From contig WLID01000001.1 of the NCBI GenBank assembly GCA_009702325.1, positions 496,001 through 560,000 on the forward strand: 64,000 nucleotides of DNA. Direction: 5' to 3'. Both the position numbers and the translations under genes were made by a program. The DNA is from Actinomycetota bacterium (lineage in GTDB: Bacteria; Actinomycetota; Thermoleophilia; Gaiellales; Gaiellaceae). Below the pieces are notes generated by a model. It was not told the DNA's origin, searched no databases, and saw only the letters and a program-made list of their open reading frames with translations. The stretch's first letter is position 1. The number at the start of each line of letters is the position of its first letter. This document shows, in pieces, positions 51,448-62,669 of the stretch.

Positions 51448-53003
51448 GAGAGCTCTCACCCGAGTTCAAGGCCTACACGTGGGCAACGCCGACCGATGAG
51501 GTTGCGCGCTTGGCGGGGATCGACCCCACGCAGGTCATTCGCTTCGACCAAAACACGCCGCCGCTGCCACTGCCTTCGACCCGCCCGGGCACGATCGCCG
51601 GTGCTCTTGCTGGCATCAGCGGCTACCCGGCCGGCGGCTACCGGGCATTGCGCAAGGCGATCGCGGACTACAACGGTGTTGGCCCCGAGAGCGTCGTCCT
51701 CGGTGTCGGTGCCGACGACCTGATCCTCTTGTGCGCCCGCGCGTATGCGGGCCCGGGCGACACGATCGCGATCCCTGAGGGTACGACCTACCCCGTCTAC
51801 AAGATCGCCGCGCAGCTCGCCGGCGCCGAGGTGTCGTATGTGCGCCGCGACGGGACGGTTGAAGGGAACCCGGCGCTCGCATTCACCTGTTATCCGAACA
51901 GCCCGACTGGCGAGTTCCGAGCGCTCCCGACGTATCGCCCCCTCGTTGTCGACGAGGCGTACTACGAGTACTCGGGCCGTACCGTCGTCCCAGACCTGCT
52001 CGCGGACGAGGGTGTAATCGTGCTGCGGACGTTCTCGAAGTCGTTCGCCCTTGCCGGAGCGCGCGTCGGATACGCCCTCGCTGCACCTGCAACAGCTGCC
52101 GAGCTGAACGCCCGTCAGGCGCCCGCACCGATCTCGACGATCTCTGCCACGCTCGCGCTTGCTGCGCTCAAGTCGCCGCCCGACGTCACGCCCCTCCTTG
52201 AGGAGCGCGACCGTCTTGCGGAGCAGTTCCGTGCGCTTGGGTTGGAGCCGAACGAGTCGAATGCCAACTTCGTCTACGTCCCGGTGCCCGACGCCCGCGC
52301 GCTGTCGGATGCGTTGCTGAAGAAGGGGATGGTCATTCGCGCCTACGACGACGGGATCCGCGTCACCGTTCGTGACCAGGACGACGACGATGCGTTGATC
52401 GACGCGATCGCCCACATCCTCGATCGGCCCTCGCCGGTTGTTGAGCCGAAGGGGCGGCGCGTCCGTCACCTGCGTGCGACCGCAGAGACACGCATCGCTG
52501 TACGGCTCGGCCTCGACGGTGAGAGCCGCGTGTCGGTGCAGACCGGCGGAGGCCTCTACGATCACTTCCTTGAGCAGCTCGCGTTCCATGGCGGCCTCGA
52601 CCTGCTCGTCGACGCGGTTGGTGACCTTGAGACCGGTGACCACCACGTCGTGGAAGACACGGCGCTTGCGCTCGGTGAAGCGCTCGATCGCGCGCTTGGC
52701 GACCGACGCGGCATCGCCCGCTACGGCGACGCGGTCGTGCCGATGGACGACGCGATTGCACGCGCTGCTGTCGACCTTGGCGGTCGCCCGTACACCGAGC
52801 TCTCGATTGAACCCGACCCGGGTATGGCCAGCCACTTCTTCATCTCGCTCGCGCAGGCCGGGCGGATGGCGATCCACGTCGAGGCGTCGGGTCGGGATGC
52901 CCATCACGTCGCCGAGGCGGCGTACAAGGCTGTTGGCCGTGCCCTGCGTGTCGCGCTCCGTCAGGAGTCGGCGGGCATTCCTTCGACGAAAGGACTCCTG
53001 TGA
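51444..53003 (+). CDS. hisCB: HisC-HisB fusion: aminotransferase plus IGP dehydratase
   Basis: The protein has 519 residues in one uninterrupted frame. Residues 1 to about 328 are histidinol-phosphate aminotransferase: VIRFDQNTPPLPLP, GYPAGGYRALRKAI, CYPNSPTGEF, VVDEAYYEYSG and the PLP lysine K199 in RTFSKSFALAGARVGY. Residues about 340-519 are imidazoleglycerol-phosphate dehydratase: GLYDHFLEQLAFHGGLDL, the metal site GDHHVVEDTALALGEAL (DHHVVEDT 399-406), RGIARYGDAVVPMDDA and HHVAEAAYKAVGRAL. Both halves look intact. It is coupled by four-base overlaps to hisD and hisH. The fusion order (C then B) is unusual. Confidence 0.92.
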   Translation: MRELSPEFKAYTWATPTDEVARLAGIDPTQVIRFDQNTPPLPLPSTRPGTIAGALAGISGYPAGGYRALRKAIADYNGVGPESVVLGVGADDLILLCARAYAGPGDTIAIPEGTTYPVYKIAAQLAGAEVSYVRRDGTVEGNPALAFTCYPNSPTGEFRALPTYRPLVVDEAYYEYSGRTVVPDLLADEGVIVLRTFSKSFALAGARVGYALAAPATAAELNARQAPAPISTISATLALAALKSPPDVTPLLEERDRLAEQFRALGLEPNESNANFVYVPVPDARALSDALLKKGMVIRAYDDGIRVTVRDQDDDDALIDAIAHILDRPSPVVEPKGRRVRHLRATAETRIAVRLGLDGESRVSVQTGGGLYDHFLEQLAFHGGLDLLVDAVGDLETGDHHVVEDTALALGEALDRALGDRRGIARYGDAVVPMDDAIARAAVDLGGRPYTELSIEPDPGMASHFFISLAQAGRMAIHVEASGRDAHHVAEAAYKAVGRALRVALRQESAGIPSTKGLL

Positions 53004-53557
53004 AGGTCGCCGTCTGCGACTACCGCGCCGGAAATATCCGGTCGGTTGAGATCGCCATGCGTCGCCTCGGCGCCGAGCTGACCGACGATGTTGACGGCTG
53101 CGATCTCGCGATCCTGCCGGGAGTCGGTTCGGCCGCATCAGCGATGGATGCGCTCAAAGACCAGGGGCTCGACGTGGCGCTCAAGCAGCGGTTTGCCGAC
53201 GGTAAGCCGATTCTTGGGATCTGCCTGGGTTTGCAGCTGATGCTGCAGTCGTCGGAAGAAGACGGGGGCACCGAGTGCTTGGGGCTCCTGCCGGGGCACG
53301 CCTACCGCTTGCGTGAGGGGCGGATTCCGCGCATCGGCTGGGCGCAGGTCGACGATGGCGCCACGTACTACTTCGCGCACTCCTATGCGGCCGAGACGCC
53401 GAAGGCGACCGCGTGGTCGGACGGGATCGTCGCCGAGGTGCGCGACGGCTCGTTCCTGGGTGCGCAGTTTCATCCCGAGAAGAGCGGTGCGCCTGGCGCC
53501 CGGTATCTCGCGAAGGTGCTCGAGGAGGTGAGGTCAAAATCACTCTCCCGCGCCTAA
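53000..53557 (+). CDS. hisH: HisH, glutaminase subunit of IGP synthase
   Basis: The protein has 185 residues from GTG 53000 (GTGA overlap with hisCB). It is a class I glutamine amidotransferase with [19 protein letters not shown], the nucleophile in [14 protein letters not shown] and H-x-E in [10 protein letters not shown]. It feeds ammonia to HisF. Its 3' end overlaps the start region of hisF by about 25 bases in another frame. Confidence 0.94.
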   Translation: MKVAVCDYRAGNIRSVEIAMRRLGAELTDDVDGCDLAILPGVGSAASAMDALKDQGLDVALKQRFADGKPILGICLGLQLMLQSSEEDGGTECLGLLPGHAYRLREGRIPRIGWAQVDDGATYYFAHSYAAETPKATAWSDGIVAEVRDGSFLGAQFHPEKSGAPGARYLAKVLEEVRSKSLSRA

Positions 53558-54282
53558 TCCCGTGCCTCGATGTGGCCGGTGGCCGTGTCGTGAAGGGCAT
53601 CAAGTTCCAAGGTCTGCGTGACGTCGGTGATCCGGTCGATCTCGGTGCGGCGTACTCCGATCGTGGCGCTGATGAGCTCGTCTTCCTTGACGTGAAGGCG
53701 ACCCTTGAGGAACGCGACACGCTTGTCGGGCTCGTGCGGCGGGTGGCCGAGCAGCTCTCGATTCCCTTCACGGTCGGCGGGGGTATCCGCACGATCGCCG
53801 ATGCCGATGCGCTCCTGCGTGCGGGGGCCGACAAGGTGTCGATCAACTCCGCGGCACTCGCGCGACCACGTCTGATCACCGAGCTTGCCGAGAAGCTTGG
53901 GTCGCAGGCAGTTGTTGTTGCGATCGATGCAGAGGGCGGCCGTGTGAAGACACGTGCGGGTACGACCGAGACGACCCTCGACGCGGTTGAGTGGGCGAAG
54001 GAGGCTGAGGAGCGTGGTGCGGGCGAGATTCTGCTCACCTCGATCGATGCCGACGGAACCCGCGAGGGCTACGACATGGCGGTGACGCGCGCGGTTGCCG
54101 CTGCGGTGTCGGTGCCCGTGATCGCTTCTGGCGGGGCCGGCGACGCGTCGCATATCGCGGAGGCGCTTGAGGTTGCTCAGGCGGCCCTGCTTGCCTCGAT
54201 CCTGCATGAAGATCCTGAGCGTCTCACGTCTCTGCGTGAGGAACTCCGACAGATGGGAGTGAAGATCCGTGACGCAGCTTGA
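53533..54282 (+). CDS. hisF: HisF, cyclase subunit of IGP synthase
   Basis: About 249 residues of a (beta/alpha)8 barrel: [76 protein letters not shown] and [13 protein letters not shown]. It forms IGP and AICAR with HisH. No ATG, GTG or TTG lies near the expected start. GGAGG (53524-53528) sits before a GTC (53533) and an ATC (53539), so a rare start codon, a long N-terminal extension from GTG 53413, or a sequence error must be considered. The listed start is a placeholder. Confidence 0.88.
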   Translation, partial: VKITLPRLIPCLDVAGGRVVKGIKFQGLRDVGDPVDLGAAYSDRGADELVFLDVKATLEERDTLVGLVRRVAEQLSIPFTVGGGIRTIADADALLRAGADKVSINSAALARPRLITELAEKLGSQAVVVAIDAEGGRVKTRAGTTETTLDAVEWAKEAEERGAGEILLTSIDADGTREGYDMAVTRAVAAAVSVPVIASGGAGDASHIAEALEVAQAALLASILHEDPERLTSLREELRQMGVKIRDAA

Positions 54283-54838
54283 CGCGTTGGAACCGGTTGG
54301 CGACCTTCGGGCGGCGATTGTGCAGGAGGCTGAGTCGGGCCGCGTGTTGATGCTCGCGTGGATGGACGATGAGGCTGAGCGCCGTACCCGCGAGTCGGGT
54401 GAAGCGTGGTTTTGGAGTCGTTCGCGCAGGGAGTACTGGCATAAGGGTGCGACGTCGGGCAACACGATGGCGGTTGTCGAGTTGCGGGATGACTGTGATG
54501 GCGACGCGCTGCTCGTGCGTGTGAAGCCCAACGGGCCCGCGTGTCACACCGGGTCGCTCTCGTGTTTCGCGCCGGATCTGTGGCGGACGATCTCTGATCG
54601 GGTTCAGAACCCGAAGGAGGGCTCGTATACGACGTCGCTGATCGAGGCGGGGGTGGCGGCGCCGGCGCGCAAGGTGGGCGAGGAGGGTGTCGAGATCGTC
54701 GTTGCCGCGCTTGCCGAGAGCGACGAGCGGCTCGTGTCCGAAGCGGCCGACCTGCTCTACCACCTGTACGTCACGCTGGCCGCCCGCGGGATCGATATTG
54801 CGGCGGTCGAAGACGAGCTCGCGCGCCGCTCCAAGTAG
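54269..54838 (+). CDS. hisI: HisIE, PR-AMP cyclohydrolase/PR-ATP pyrophosphatase
   Basis: The protein has 189 residues from GTG 54269, overlapping hisF by 14 bases. The HisI half has [40 protein letters not shown] and the zinc cysteines in [15 protein letters not shown] and CHTGSLSC. The HisE half (about 105-189) has [20 protein letters not shown] and [19 protein letters not shown]. It performs steps two and three of the pathway and is the last gene of the his operon. It ends 13 bp before the left REP copy. Confidence 0.94.
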   Translation: MTQLDALEPVGDLRAAIVQEAESGRVLMLAWMDDEAERRTRESGEAWFWSRSRREYWHKGATSGNTMAVVELRDDCDGDALLVRVKPNGPACHTGSLSCFAPDLWRTISDRVQNPKEGSYTTSLIEAGVAAPARKVGEEGVEIVVAALAESDERLVSEAADLLYHLYVTLAARGIDIAAVEDELARRSK

Positions 54839-54851
54839 CAGGCGAAACTGT

Positions 54852-54900
54852 TCCAAAGATGTTGCAGTTTCCCCCTTGACAGAAAAAGGTGTCTGACACC
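54852..54900 (+). repeat. REP copy left of methyltransferase
   Basis: The sequence begins TCCAAAGATGTTGCAG, continues with TTTCCCCCTTGACAG, an A-run, and ends GGTGTCTGACACC (54888-54900). The final 26 bp match the RAYT right-end copy exactly. Confidence 0.8.
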
Positions 54901-55677
54901 GCCGTTTGGGCACGGCAGCGAACGGCACGTCTGAAAGCGGCGTTTGCGTACGATCGGCCGGTGTCCTTCGGTGGAACCCGTCACGACTATGTCCATGCCG
55001 CGCTGAAGCCGCGCAACCCGCGTCGCATTCTCGACGTCGGGTGCGGCCATGGTTGGACGCTCGCCGGCCTGAAGGATTTGGGCGCCGATCTCGTCGGGAT
55101 CGACACTGACCCGGAGGTGCTTGCCTCCGCTCGGGCGACCTACCCGTTCCTTGAGATCGTCGAATCCCCGGGCGGCCCGTTGCCGTTCCCCGACGGAAGC
55201 TTCGACGCGGTGATCTGTTCGGACGTGATCGAACACGTTGGTGACGAGAACAAGGCGCCGCTCCTGCGGGAGATCCATCGCGTGCTTGAACCCGGCGGGA
55301 CACTCGTTCTAACCGCCCCGCATGCAGGGATTTTTTCGTGGGCAGACCCGATGGATCTCAAGCGGAAGGCTGCCGGGCTCTACCGTCTTTACGCGCGCGT
55401 CTCGGGCTACCGGTCGACGACGGAGGCACGCATCGGCCACAAACACATTTCTCGGCGTGAGGCCGAATCGCTGCTCGACGGGTTCGTCGTAGAAGACATG
55501 TTGTTCTCGGGCGCGTTCACCTCGGCGCTCACCTGGCCGATCGCGCTCGCGGAGCGGCTGCCGCTTGTCCCCGAACGCGTCGAGCACGTGCTCGCCCGCT
55601 TCCGTGCACAGGAGTCGGGCGTGCGGCTCGCGCGGCTGCTCGCCGACAACATTCGGCTCACCGCGCGCCGCGTCTGA
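54889..55677 (+). CDS. Class I SAM-dependent methyltransferase
   Basis: Up to 262 residues from a GTG at 54889 that lies inside the REP palindrome; a GTG at 54961 (239 residues) is an alternative. Methyltransferase motif I is RRILDVGCGHGWTLAGL, the acidic strand LVGIDTDPEV, and later FDAVICSDVIEHVGDEN and HRVLEPGGTLVLTAPHAG, as in UbiE/Methyltransf_11 enzymes. The C-terminal part (SRREAESLLDGFVVEDMLFS) is typical of small-molecule or polysaccharide methyltransferases. The substrate is unknown, and it is unrelated to its his and arg neighbours. Confidence 0.85.
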   Translation: MSDTAVWARQRTARLKAAFAYDRPVSFGGTRHDYVHAALKPRNPRRILDVGCGHGWTLAGLKDLGADLVGIDTDPEVLASARATYPFLEIVESPGGPLPFPDGSFDAVICSDVIEHVGDENKAPLLREIHRVLEPGGTLVLTAPHAGIFSWADPMDLKRKAAGLYRLYARVSGYRSTTEARIGHKHISRREAESLLDGFVVEDMLFSGAFTSALTWPIALAERLPLVPERVEHVLARFRAQESGVRLARLLADNIRLTARRV

Positions 55678-55719
55678 GCTGCGGCGGTCGCCGCCAAATC
55701 ACGCCCCGATGCAGACACC

Positions 55720-55768
55720 GGTGTCAGACACCTTTGTGTGTCAAGGGGGAAACTGAAACAACTTTGGA
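55720..55768 (-). repeat. REP copy right of methyltransferase
   Basis: Reverse complement of the left copy with four mismatches: GGTGTCAGACACC (55720-55732), TTTGTGTGTCAAG, then GGGGAAACTGAAACAAC and TTTGGA. It ends 27 bp before the argF stop codon and may act as its terminator. Confidence 0.8.
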
Positions 55769-55794
55769 TCAGTTGTGGCGTGGGTGCGCGGGCG

Positions 55795-56676
55795 CTAGAC
55801 GGCGCCGAGCACGAGCGCCAGCAGCGCCTTCTGCACATGCAGGCGGTTCTCGGCCTCGTCCCAAATCGCCGAGTTCTCGCTGTAGAGCACGTCAGCTGAG
55901 ATCTCCTCGCCCGGGTGGGCCGGAAGGCAGTGCATCGCAATCGCGCCGTCGGCAGCCAGCCCGAGCAGCGTCGAATCGAGCCGATACGCGTCGAGGTCGC
56001 GCAGCCGCTGCTCCTTCGTCGCCTCCTGACCAAGGCTGACCCAGATGTCGGTGACGAGGACGTTCGCACCACGCGCAGCCTCGGCCGGGTCGCGAACGAG
56101 CGTCAGCGGCGTGTCGGCAGGCGGGTCGTAGCCCTCCGGGCAGGCCGCAACGACCTCCATGCCAAGCCGCGACGCCAACCGTGCGAGCGACACAAGCACG
56201 TTCGTTCCATCCCCAACCCACCCGATCTTCACGCCCTCGAGATGACCGATCCGGTCGCGGATCGTCAACACGTCGGCAAGCGCCTGACAGGGATGCTCAT
56301 CCTGGGTGAGCGCGTTGATCACCGGGATCGTCGCGACGTCGGCCCACTCCTCAAGCTCTGCGTGCGACAGCGTGCGGATCGCGATCGCATCGACGTAACG
56401 CGACAAGACCCGCGCGGTGTCGCCAAGCGACTCGCCGCGCGAGAGCTGCATCTCGCTTGCCTGCAGGGTGATCGGCATGCCGCCAAGCTGGGCCATCGCA
56501 ACCGAGAACGAGATGCGCGTGCGCGTCGAAGGCTGCGCAAACACGAGGCCGAGCGTGTGGCCCGCCAGGCGCGGCGTGCGGTCGCCCTTCAGCGTCGTCG
56601 CGAGATCGAGGACGTGAAGCAGCTCTTCGGTCGAAAAGTCATCGACCCGCAGAAAATCTCGGCCCTTCAGATTCAT
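55795..56676 (-). CDS. argF: Ornithine carbamoyltransferase
   Basis: The protein has 293 residues from ATG 56676; earlier in-frame codons lie inside argH. Carbamoyl-phosphate and ornithine motifs are FAQPSTRTRISFSVAM, LSRYVDAIAIRTLSH, LTQDEHPCQALADVLTI, IGWVGDGTNVLVSL and MHCLPAHPGEEISADV. It makes citrulline. The start overlaps the argH stop (ATGA). It is the last gene of the arg operon and ends near the right REP copy. Confidence 0.95.
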   Translation of the reverse strand: MNLKGRDFLRVDDFSTEELLHVLDLATTLKGDRTPRLAGHTLGLVFAQPSTRTRISFSVAMAQLGGMPITLQASEMQLSRGESLGDTARVLSRYVDAIAIRTLSHAELEEWADVATIPVINALTQDEHPCQALADVLTIRDRIGHLEGVKIGWVGDGTNVLVSLARLASRLGMEVVAACPEGYDPPADTPLTLVRDPAEAARGANVLVTDIWVSLGQEATKEQRLRDLDAYRLDSTLLGLAADGAIAMHCLPAHPGEEISADVLYSENSAIWDEAENRLHVQKALLALVLGAV

Positions 56677-57899
56677 GCTCCCCACCGTTTCTTTGCGGCA
56701 GCCACGGCTGCGGCGACGTCGATATGGCGTGACTCGGCAAATGGCACCGCCGGCGGCGGCTCGAACGTCCCCGCTCGCACCGACGCGGCAACCTGCTCGT
56801 GCGCGTCGCGAAACGGAACGCCGTCCTTCACGAGCAGCTCGGCGGCATCGGTTGCGCGCAGCCCCGGGTCGGCACACGCAGCGGCGAGCCGCTCGCGGTC
56901 GAACTCCAGCCCCGAGACGAGCACCGCGAGCGCGCGCAGCGCGCCCCGCACCTCGCCCCGCGCAGCGAACACCGGCGGCTTGTCTTCCTGCAGATCACGG
57001 TTGTAGGCAAGCGGCAGGCTCTTCACCGTCGCGAGCAGTCCGGTGAGCCGCCCGATGGCCGTGCCCGCCTTGCCGCGTGCGAGCTCGGCGACATCGGCGT
57101 TCAGCTTCTGCGGCATCATCGACGACCCGGTCGCGGCGTTCTCGGGCAGCTTCGCGAACCCAAACTCGCTCGTCGTCCAGAGGATCAGCTCCTCGCCGAT
57201 CCGTGACAGGTGCGTGAAGAGCACGGCGGTTGCGTAGAGGTAGTCGAGCGCGAAGTCGCGGTCGGCGACGGCGTCCATCGAGTTGCGCATCGGATTCTCG
57301 GGCGCGGGCAGGGGCAGGGTCGAGCCAGCAACGGCACCGGCACCAAGTGGCGACTGCGACGCCCGCGCCGATGCGAAGGCGAACCGCGCGCGGTCGCGCT
57401 CGAGCATCTCCGCCCACGCGAGCAGGTGGTGGCCGAGCGTCACGCCAATCGCGCGCTGCAGGTGGGTGTAGGCGGGCATCGGCGTCGCAGCCTCAGCCTC
57501 GGCGCGTGCGAGCACGGCCTTCGCGAGGATCGCGAGCTCCTCGTCGGCCTCGCGCGCCGCCGCGAACACGTACAAACGAAACGCGGTGACGACCTGGTCG
57601 TTGCGCGAGCGTCCCGCATGCACCTTGCGGCCGACATCGCCGAGGAGCCGCTCGATTGCCGAGTGGACGTCCTCGTCGCCAGGCTCAAGATCGGCAGCGG
57701 TGATCGTCGCGAGTCGTGCGGTGATCTCGGCGAGTTCGTCGGCGGTCAGGAACCCCGCCTCGGCAAGCCGCTCGGCATGGATCCGCGTGCCTTCGAGGTC
57801 GTAGGGGAGCAGTTCGGTGTCGTCGGCGCGGAGGAAGTCCCACACTTCGGGATCGAGTCCGCCGCCGCCGGTGCGGCCGCCCCACAGTGGTTGTGTCAT
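56673..57899 (-). CDS. argH: Argininosuccinate lyase
   Basis: The protein has 408 residues from ATG 57899. Key parts are MTQPLWGGRTGGGGLDPEVW, DVHSAIERLLGDVGRKVHAG, RSRNDQVVTAFRLYV, AYTHLQRAIGVTLGHHLLAW and the signature GSSMMPQKLNADVAEL. In the signature the usual KRNP or KKNP reads KLNA, an unusual change beside the catalytic loop. It cleaves argininosuccinate to arginine and fumarate. The N-terminus is about 40 residues shorter than in many bacterial enzymes. It lies ten bases after argG. Confidence 0.93.
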   Translation of the reverse strand: MTQPLWGGRTGGGGLDPEVWDFLRADDTELLPYDLEGTRIHAERLAEAGFLTADELAEITARLATITAADLEPGDEDVHSAIERLLGDVGRKVHAGRSRNDQVVTAFRLYVFAAAREADEELAILAKAVLARAEAEAATPMPAYTHLQRAIGVTLGHHLLAWAEMLERDRARFAFASARASQSPLGAGAVAGSTLPLPAPENPMRNSMDAVADRDFALDYLYATAVLFTHLSRIGEELILWTTSEFGFAKLPENAATGSSMMPQKLNADVAELARGKAGTAIGRLTGLLATVKSLPLAYNRDLQEDKPPVFAARGEVRGALRALAVLVSGLEFDRERLAAACADPGLRATDAAELLVKDGVPFRDAHEQVAASVRAGTFEPPPAVPFAESRHIDVAAAVAAAKKRWGA

Positions 57900-57909
57900 C
57901 TCCGGCCTC

Positions 57910-60825
<2,916 letters not shown>

Positions 60826-60829
<4 letters not shown>

Positions 60830-61506
60830 GCGGCAACTCCTGTGGCGGCGATGATTGTGCGGCCGATCGCGGCGTTCACGCCACCCTTGGCAGCGATGAC
60901 GGCGGCGCCGAGCTTCGGCAGGATGGTCGGGTCGAGTGTGCCGCCCGCCATCAGCGCCTCGGCCTCGGTTGCGTCAAGTGAGTCGAGCACGACGCCGTCG
61001 AGCATGAAGCCTTCGACGTCGGTGAGGAAGCGCAGCTCGTCGACGCCGAGTCCTACCGCGAGAGCGGCAGCGGCATCGTCGGCGTTGACGTTGAGCGGGC
61101 CTTCAGCGAGCGGCATGACAACGGGAATCTTCCCAGCTGCGAGCGCGTCGATTACGGCCTGGGGGCGTGACGGCTGCGGATCGCCGACGAGGCCGAGCTC
61201 CTCGACCTGCCGGGCCTGCAGCCCGATCTCGTCGCCGTGGAGCGCAACCGCCTGGTCGCCGATCGCCTCGGCGAGCGCTGTATTAACGGCGACAAGCGAG
61301 GAGCGCACGATCTTGATGCCGTCGGCGGTGGTGACGCGCCGACCGCCGATGAACTGCACGGGCACGCCAGCAGCCTCCATCTCGGCGCTGATCTGCGGCC
61401 CCGCACCGTGGACGACGCACACCGAGTGCTCCTTGGCGAGCTCCAGCACAGCTTGGGCTGAGCGGGCCGCGACGGCGCCGCCCACCTTGAGGACGATCGT
61501 GCTCAT
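60826..61506 (-). CDS. argB: Acetylglutamate kinase
   Basis: The protein has 226 residues from ATG 61506; a longer upstream frame runs inside argJ and is not used. MSTIVLKVGGAVAARSAQAV is a short glycine-rich start, and the rest shows VCVVHGAGPQISAEMEAAGV, FIGGRRVTTADGIKIV, PLNVNADDAAAALAVGLG and ELRFLTDVEGFMLDG. It phosphorylates N-acetylglutamate. At 226 residues it is shorter than the usual 260-300 and lacks the N-terminal helix of arginine-inhibited hexameric forms. Feedback inhibition may therefore be absent or may act elsewhere. Confidence 0.93.
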
Positions 61507-62669
61507 GAGCGGTAGTCCGCGTTGATGCGCACGTAGTCGTACGAGAGATCGCTCGTCAGGTAGCCGGCCGAGCCGGAGCCGAAACCCAAGTCGAGCTCGA
61601 TCGTGCACGTCGGGCCGGAGACGTCGGGCTCGACGTCGGTGGGGGTGCCGTGGTCGAGAACGAGCACGCCGTTGTAGTGCAGCGAGGCGCGGTCGGGGTC
61701 GATCTCGGCGTACGTTCCGTTCCACGGTGCCGAACCGGCGGCGGCGAGAACCCGGCCCCAGTTTGCGTCGTGGCCGAAGAGTGCGGTCTTCACGAGCGAC
61801 GAGGTGGCGATCCGCTGCGCGATCGCGCGGGCCTGCGAGTCGTCGGCGGCACCCTTCACGTTGATCTCCGCCAGCACCGTGATGCCCTCGCCGTCTTCGA
61901 CGATCTGCCGCGCCAGGCTCGTGCACACCTCGAGCAGCGCCTCGGCAAAGGTAGCGTCGGTCTCGGCGGTGCGCTCGATCCCGCTGGCACCATTTGCAAG
62001 CAGCACGACGGTGTCGTTCGTCGACGGCTCACCATCGACCGTGATCGCGTTGAACGACGGCTCGACGGCAGCGCGCAGGAGATCCTTCGACTCGCCGTGG
62101 TGGAGCGGATAGTCGGTGGTGATCACGGCGAGCATCGTCGCGAGGTTCGGGTGGATCATCCCGGAGCCCTTCGTCATGCCGCCCACGGTGAACCCGTCGC
62201 GCGTGACGACTGCTTCCTTCTCGCGCGTGTCGGTGGTCATGATCGCGAGCGCGGCATCGTGGCCCCCATCGGGCGACAGCGCGTCGGCGACCTTCTCAAG
62301 GCCCGGCAGGATCTTGTGCATCGGCAGTTGCGCGCCGATCACGCCGGTGGAGAGGACGAGCACCTCCTCGGAGGTGATCCCGAGCACGCGGGCCGTCTCG
62401 GCGCACGTCGCGATCGCGTTGAGCTTGCCGCGCTCGCCGGTGGCAGCGTTGGCACAGCCTGAGTTGACGACGACAGCTTGCGGCTCGGCGAGCTCAAGGT
62501 GCGCGGCGCTGACGAGCACGCAGGCGGCCTGCACCCGGTTGCGCGTGAACATCGCCGTGCCAACGGCGGGCTCGGTGGAGCGCACGATTGCAAGGTCGAG
62601 CTTCTCGGTCTTCTTGATGCCGGCGGCGATGCCCGCGGCGACAAAGCCCTTGGCTGCGGTGACGCTCAT
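61503..62669 (-). CDS. argJ: Bifunctional ornithine acetyltransferase/NAGS
   Basis: The 388-residue protein is a self-cleaving N-terminal nucleophile enzyme; the cleavage site is before the threonine in GSGMIHPNLATMLAVITTD. Other parts are AVVVNSGCANAATGERG, LSTGVIGAQLPM, FNAITVDGEPSTNDTV, VKTALFGHDANWGRVLAA and the C-terminal GSAGYLTSDLSYDYVRINAD. It recycles the acetyl group and may also make N-acetylglutamate. No separate argA is seen. It overlaps argB and argC by four bases. Confidence 0.95.
   Translation of the reverse strand: MSVTAAKGFVAAGIAAGIKKTEKLDLAIVRSTEPAVGTAMFTRNRVQAACVLVSAAHLELAEPQAVVVNSGCANAATGERGKLNAIATCAETARVLGITSEEVLVLSTGVIGAQLPMHKILPGLEKVADALSPDGGHDAALAIMTTDTREKEAVVTRDGFTVGGMTKGSGMIHPNLATMLAVITTDYPLHHGESKDLLRAAVEPSFNAITVDGEPSTNDTVVLLANGASGIERTAETDATFAEALLEVCTSLARQIVEDGEGITVLAEINVKGAADDSQARAIAQRIATSSLVKTALFGHDANWGRVLAAAGSAPWNGTYAEIDPDRASLHYNGVLVLDHGTPTDVEPDVSGPTCTIELDLGFGSGSAGYLTSDLSYDYVRINADYRS

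Larger units (their letters stand above)
54852..55768. mobile_element. Putative REP-bracketed methyltransferase cassette
   Basis: A methyltransferase gene lies between inverted 49-bp copies (54852-54900 and 55720-55768; 45 of 49 bases match). The GGTGTCTGACACC palindromes face inward, with CCAAAG and CAGTTTCCCC at the outer ends. The cassette separates hisIE from argF. It may be a non-autonomous unit that the RAYT enzyme at 43.2 kb moved, or simply two REP insertions flanking a resident gene. Confidence 0.5.

Noticed and set aside
50533..51459. Minus-strand frame opposite hisD
   Set aside because: No recognisable motifs; the plus strand is a clear HisD.
51456..53138. 560-codon minus-strand frame opposite the HisC-HisB fusion
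   Set aside because: Its composition is that of an antisense shadow, and the plus-strand frame has clear motifs for both enzymes.
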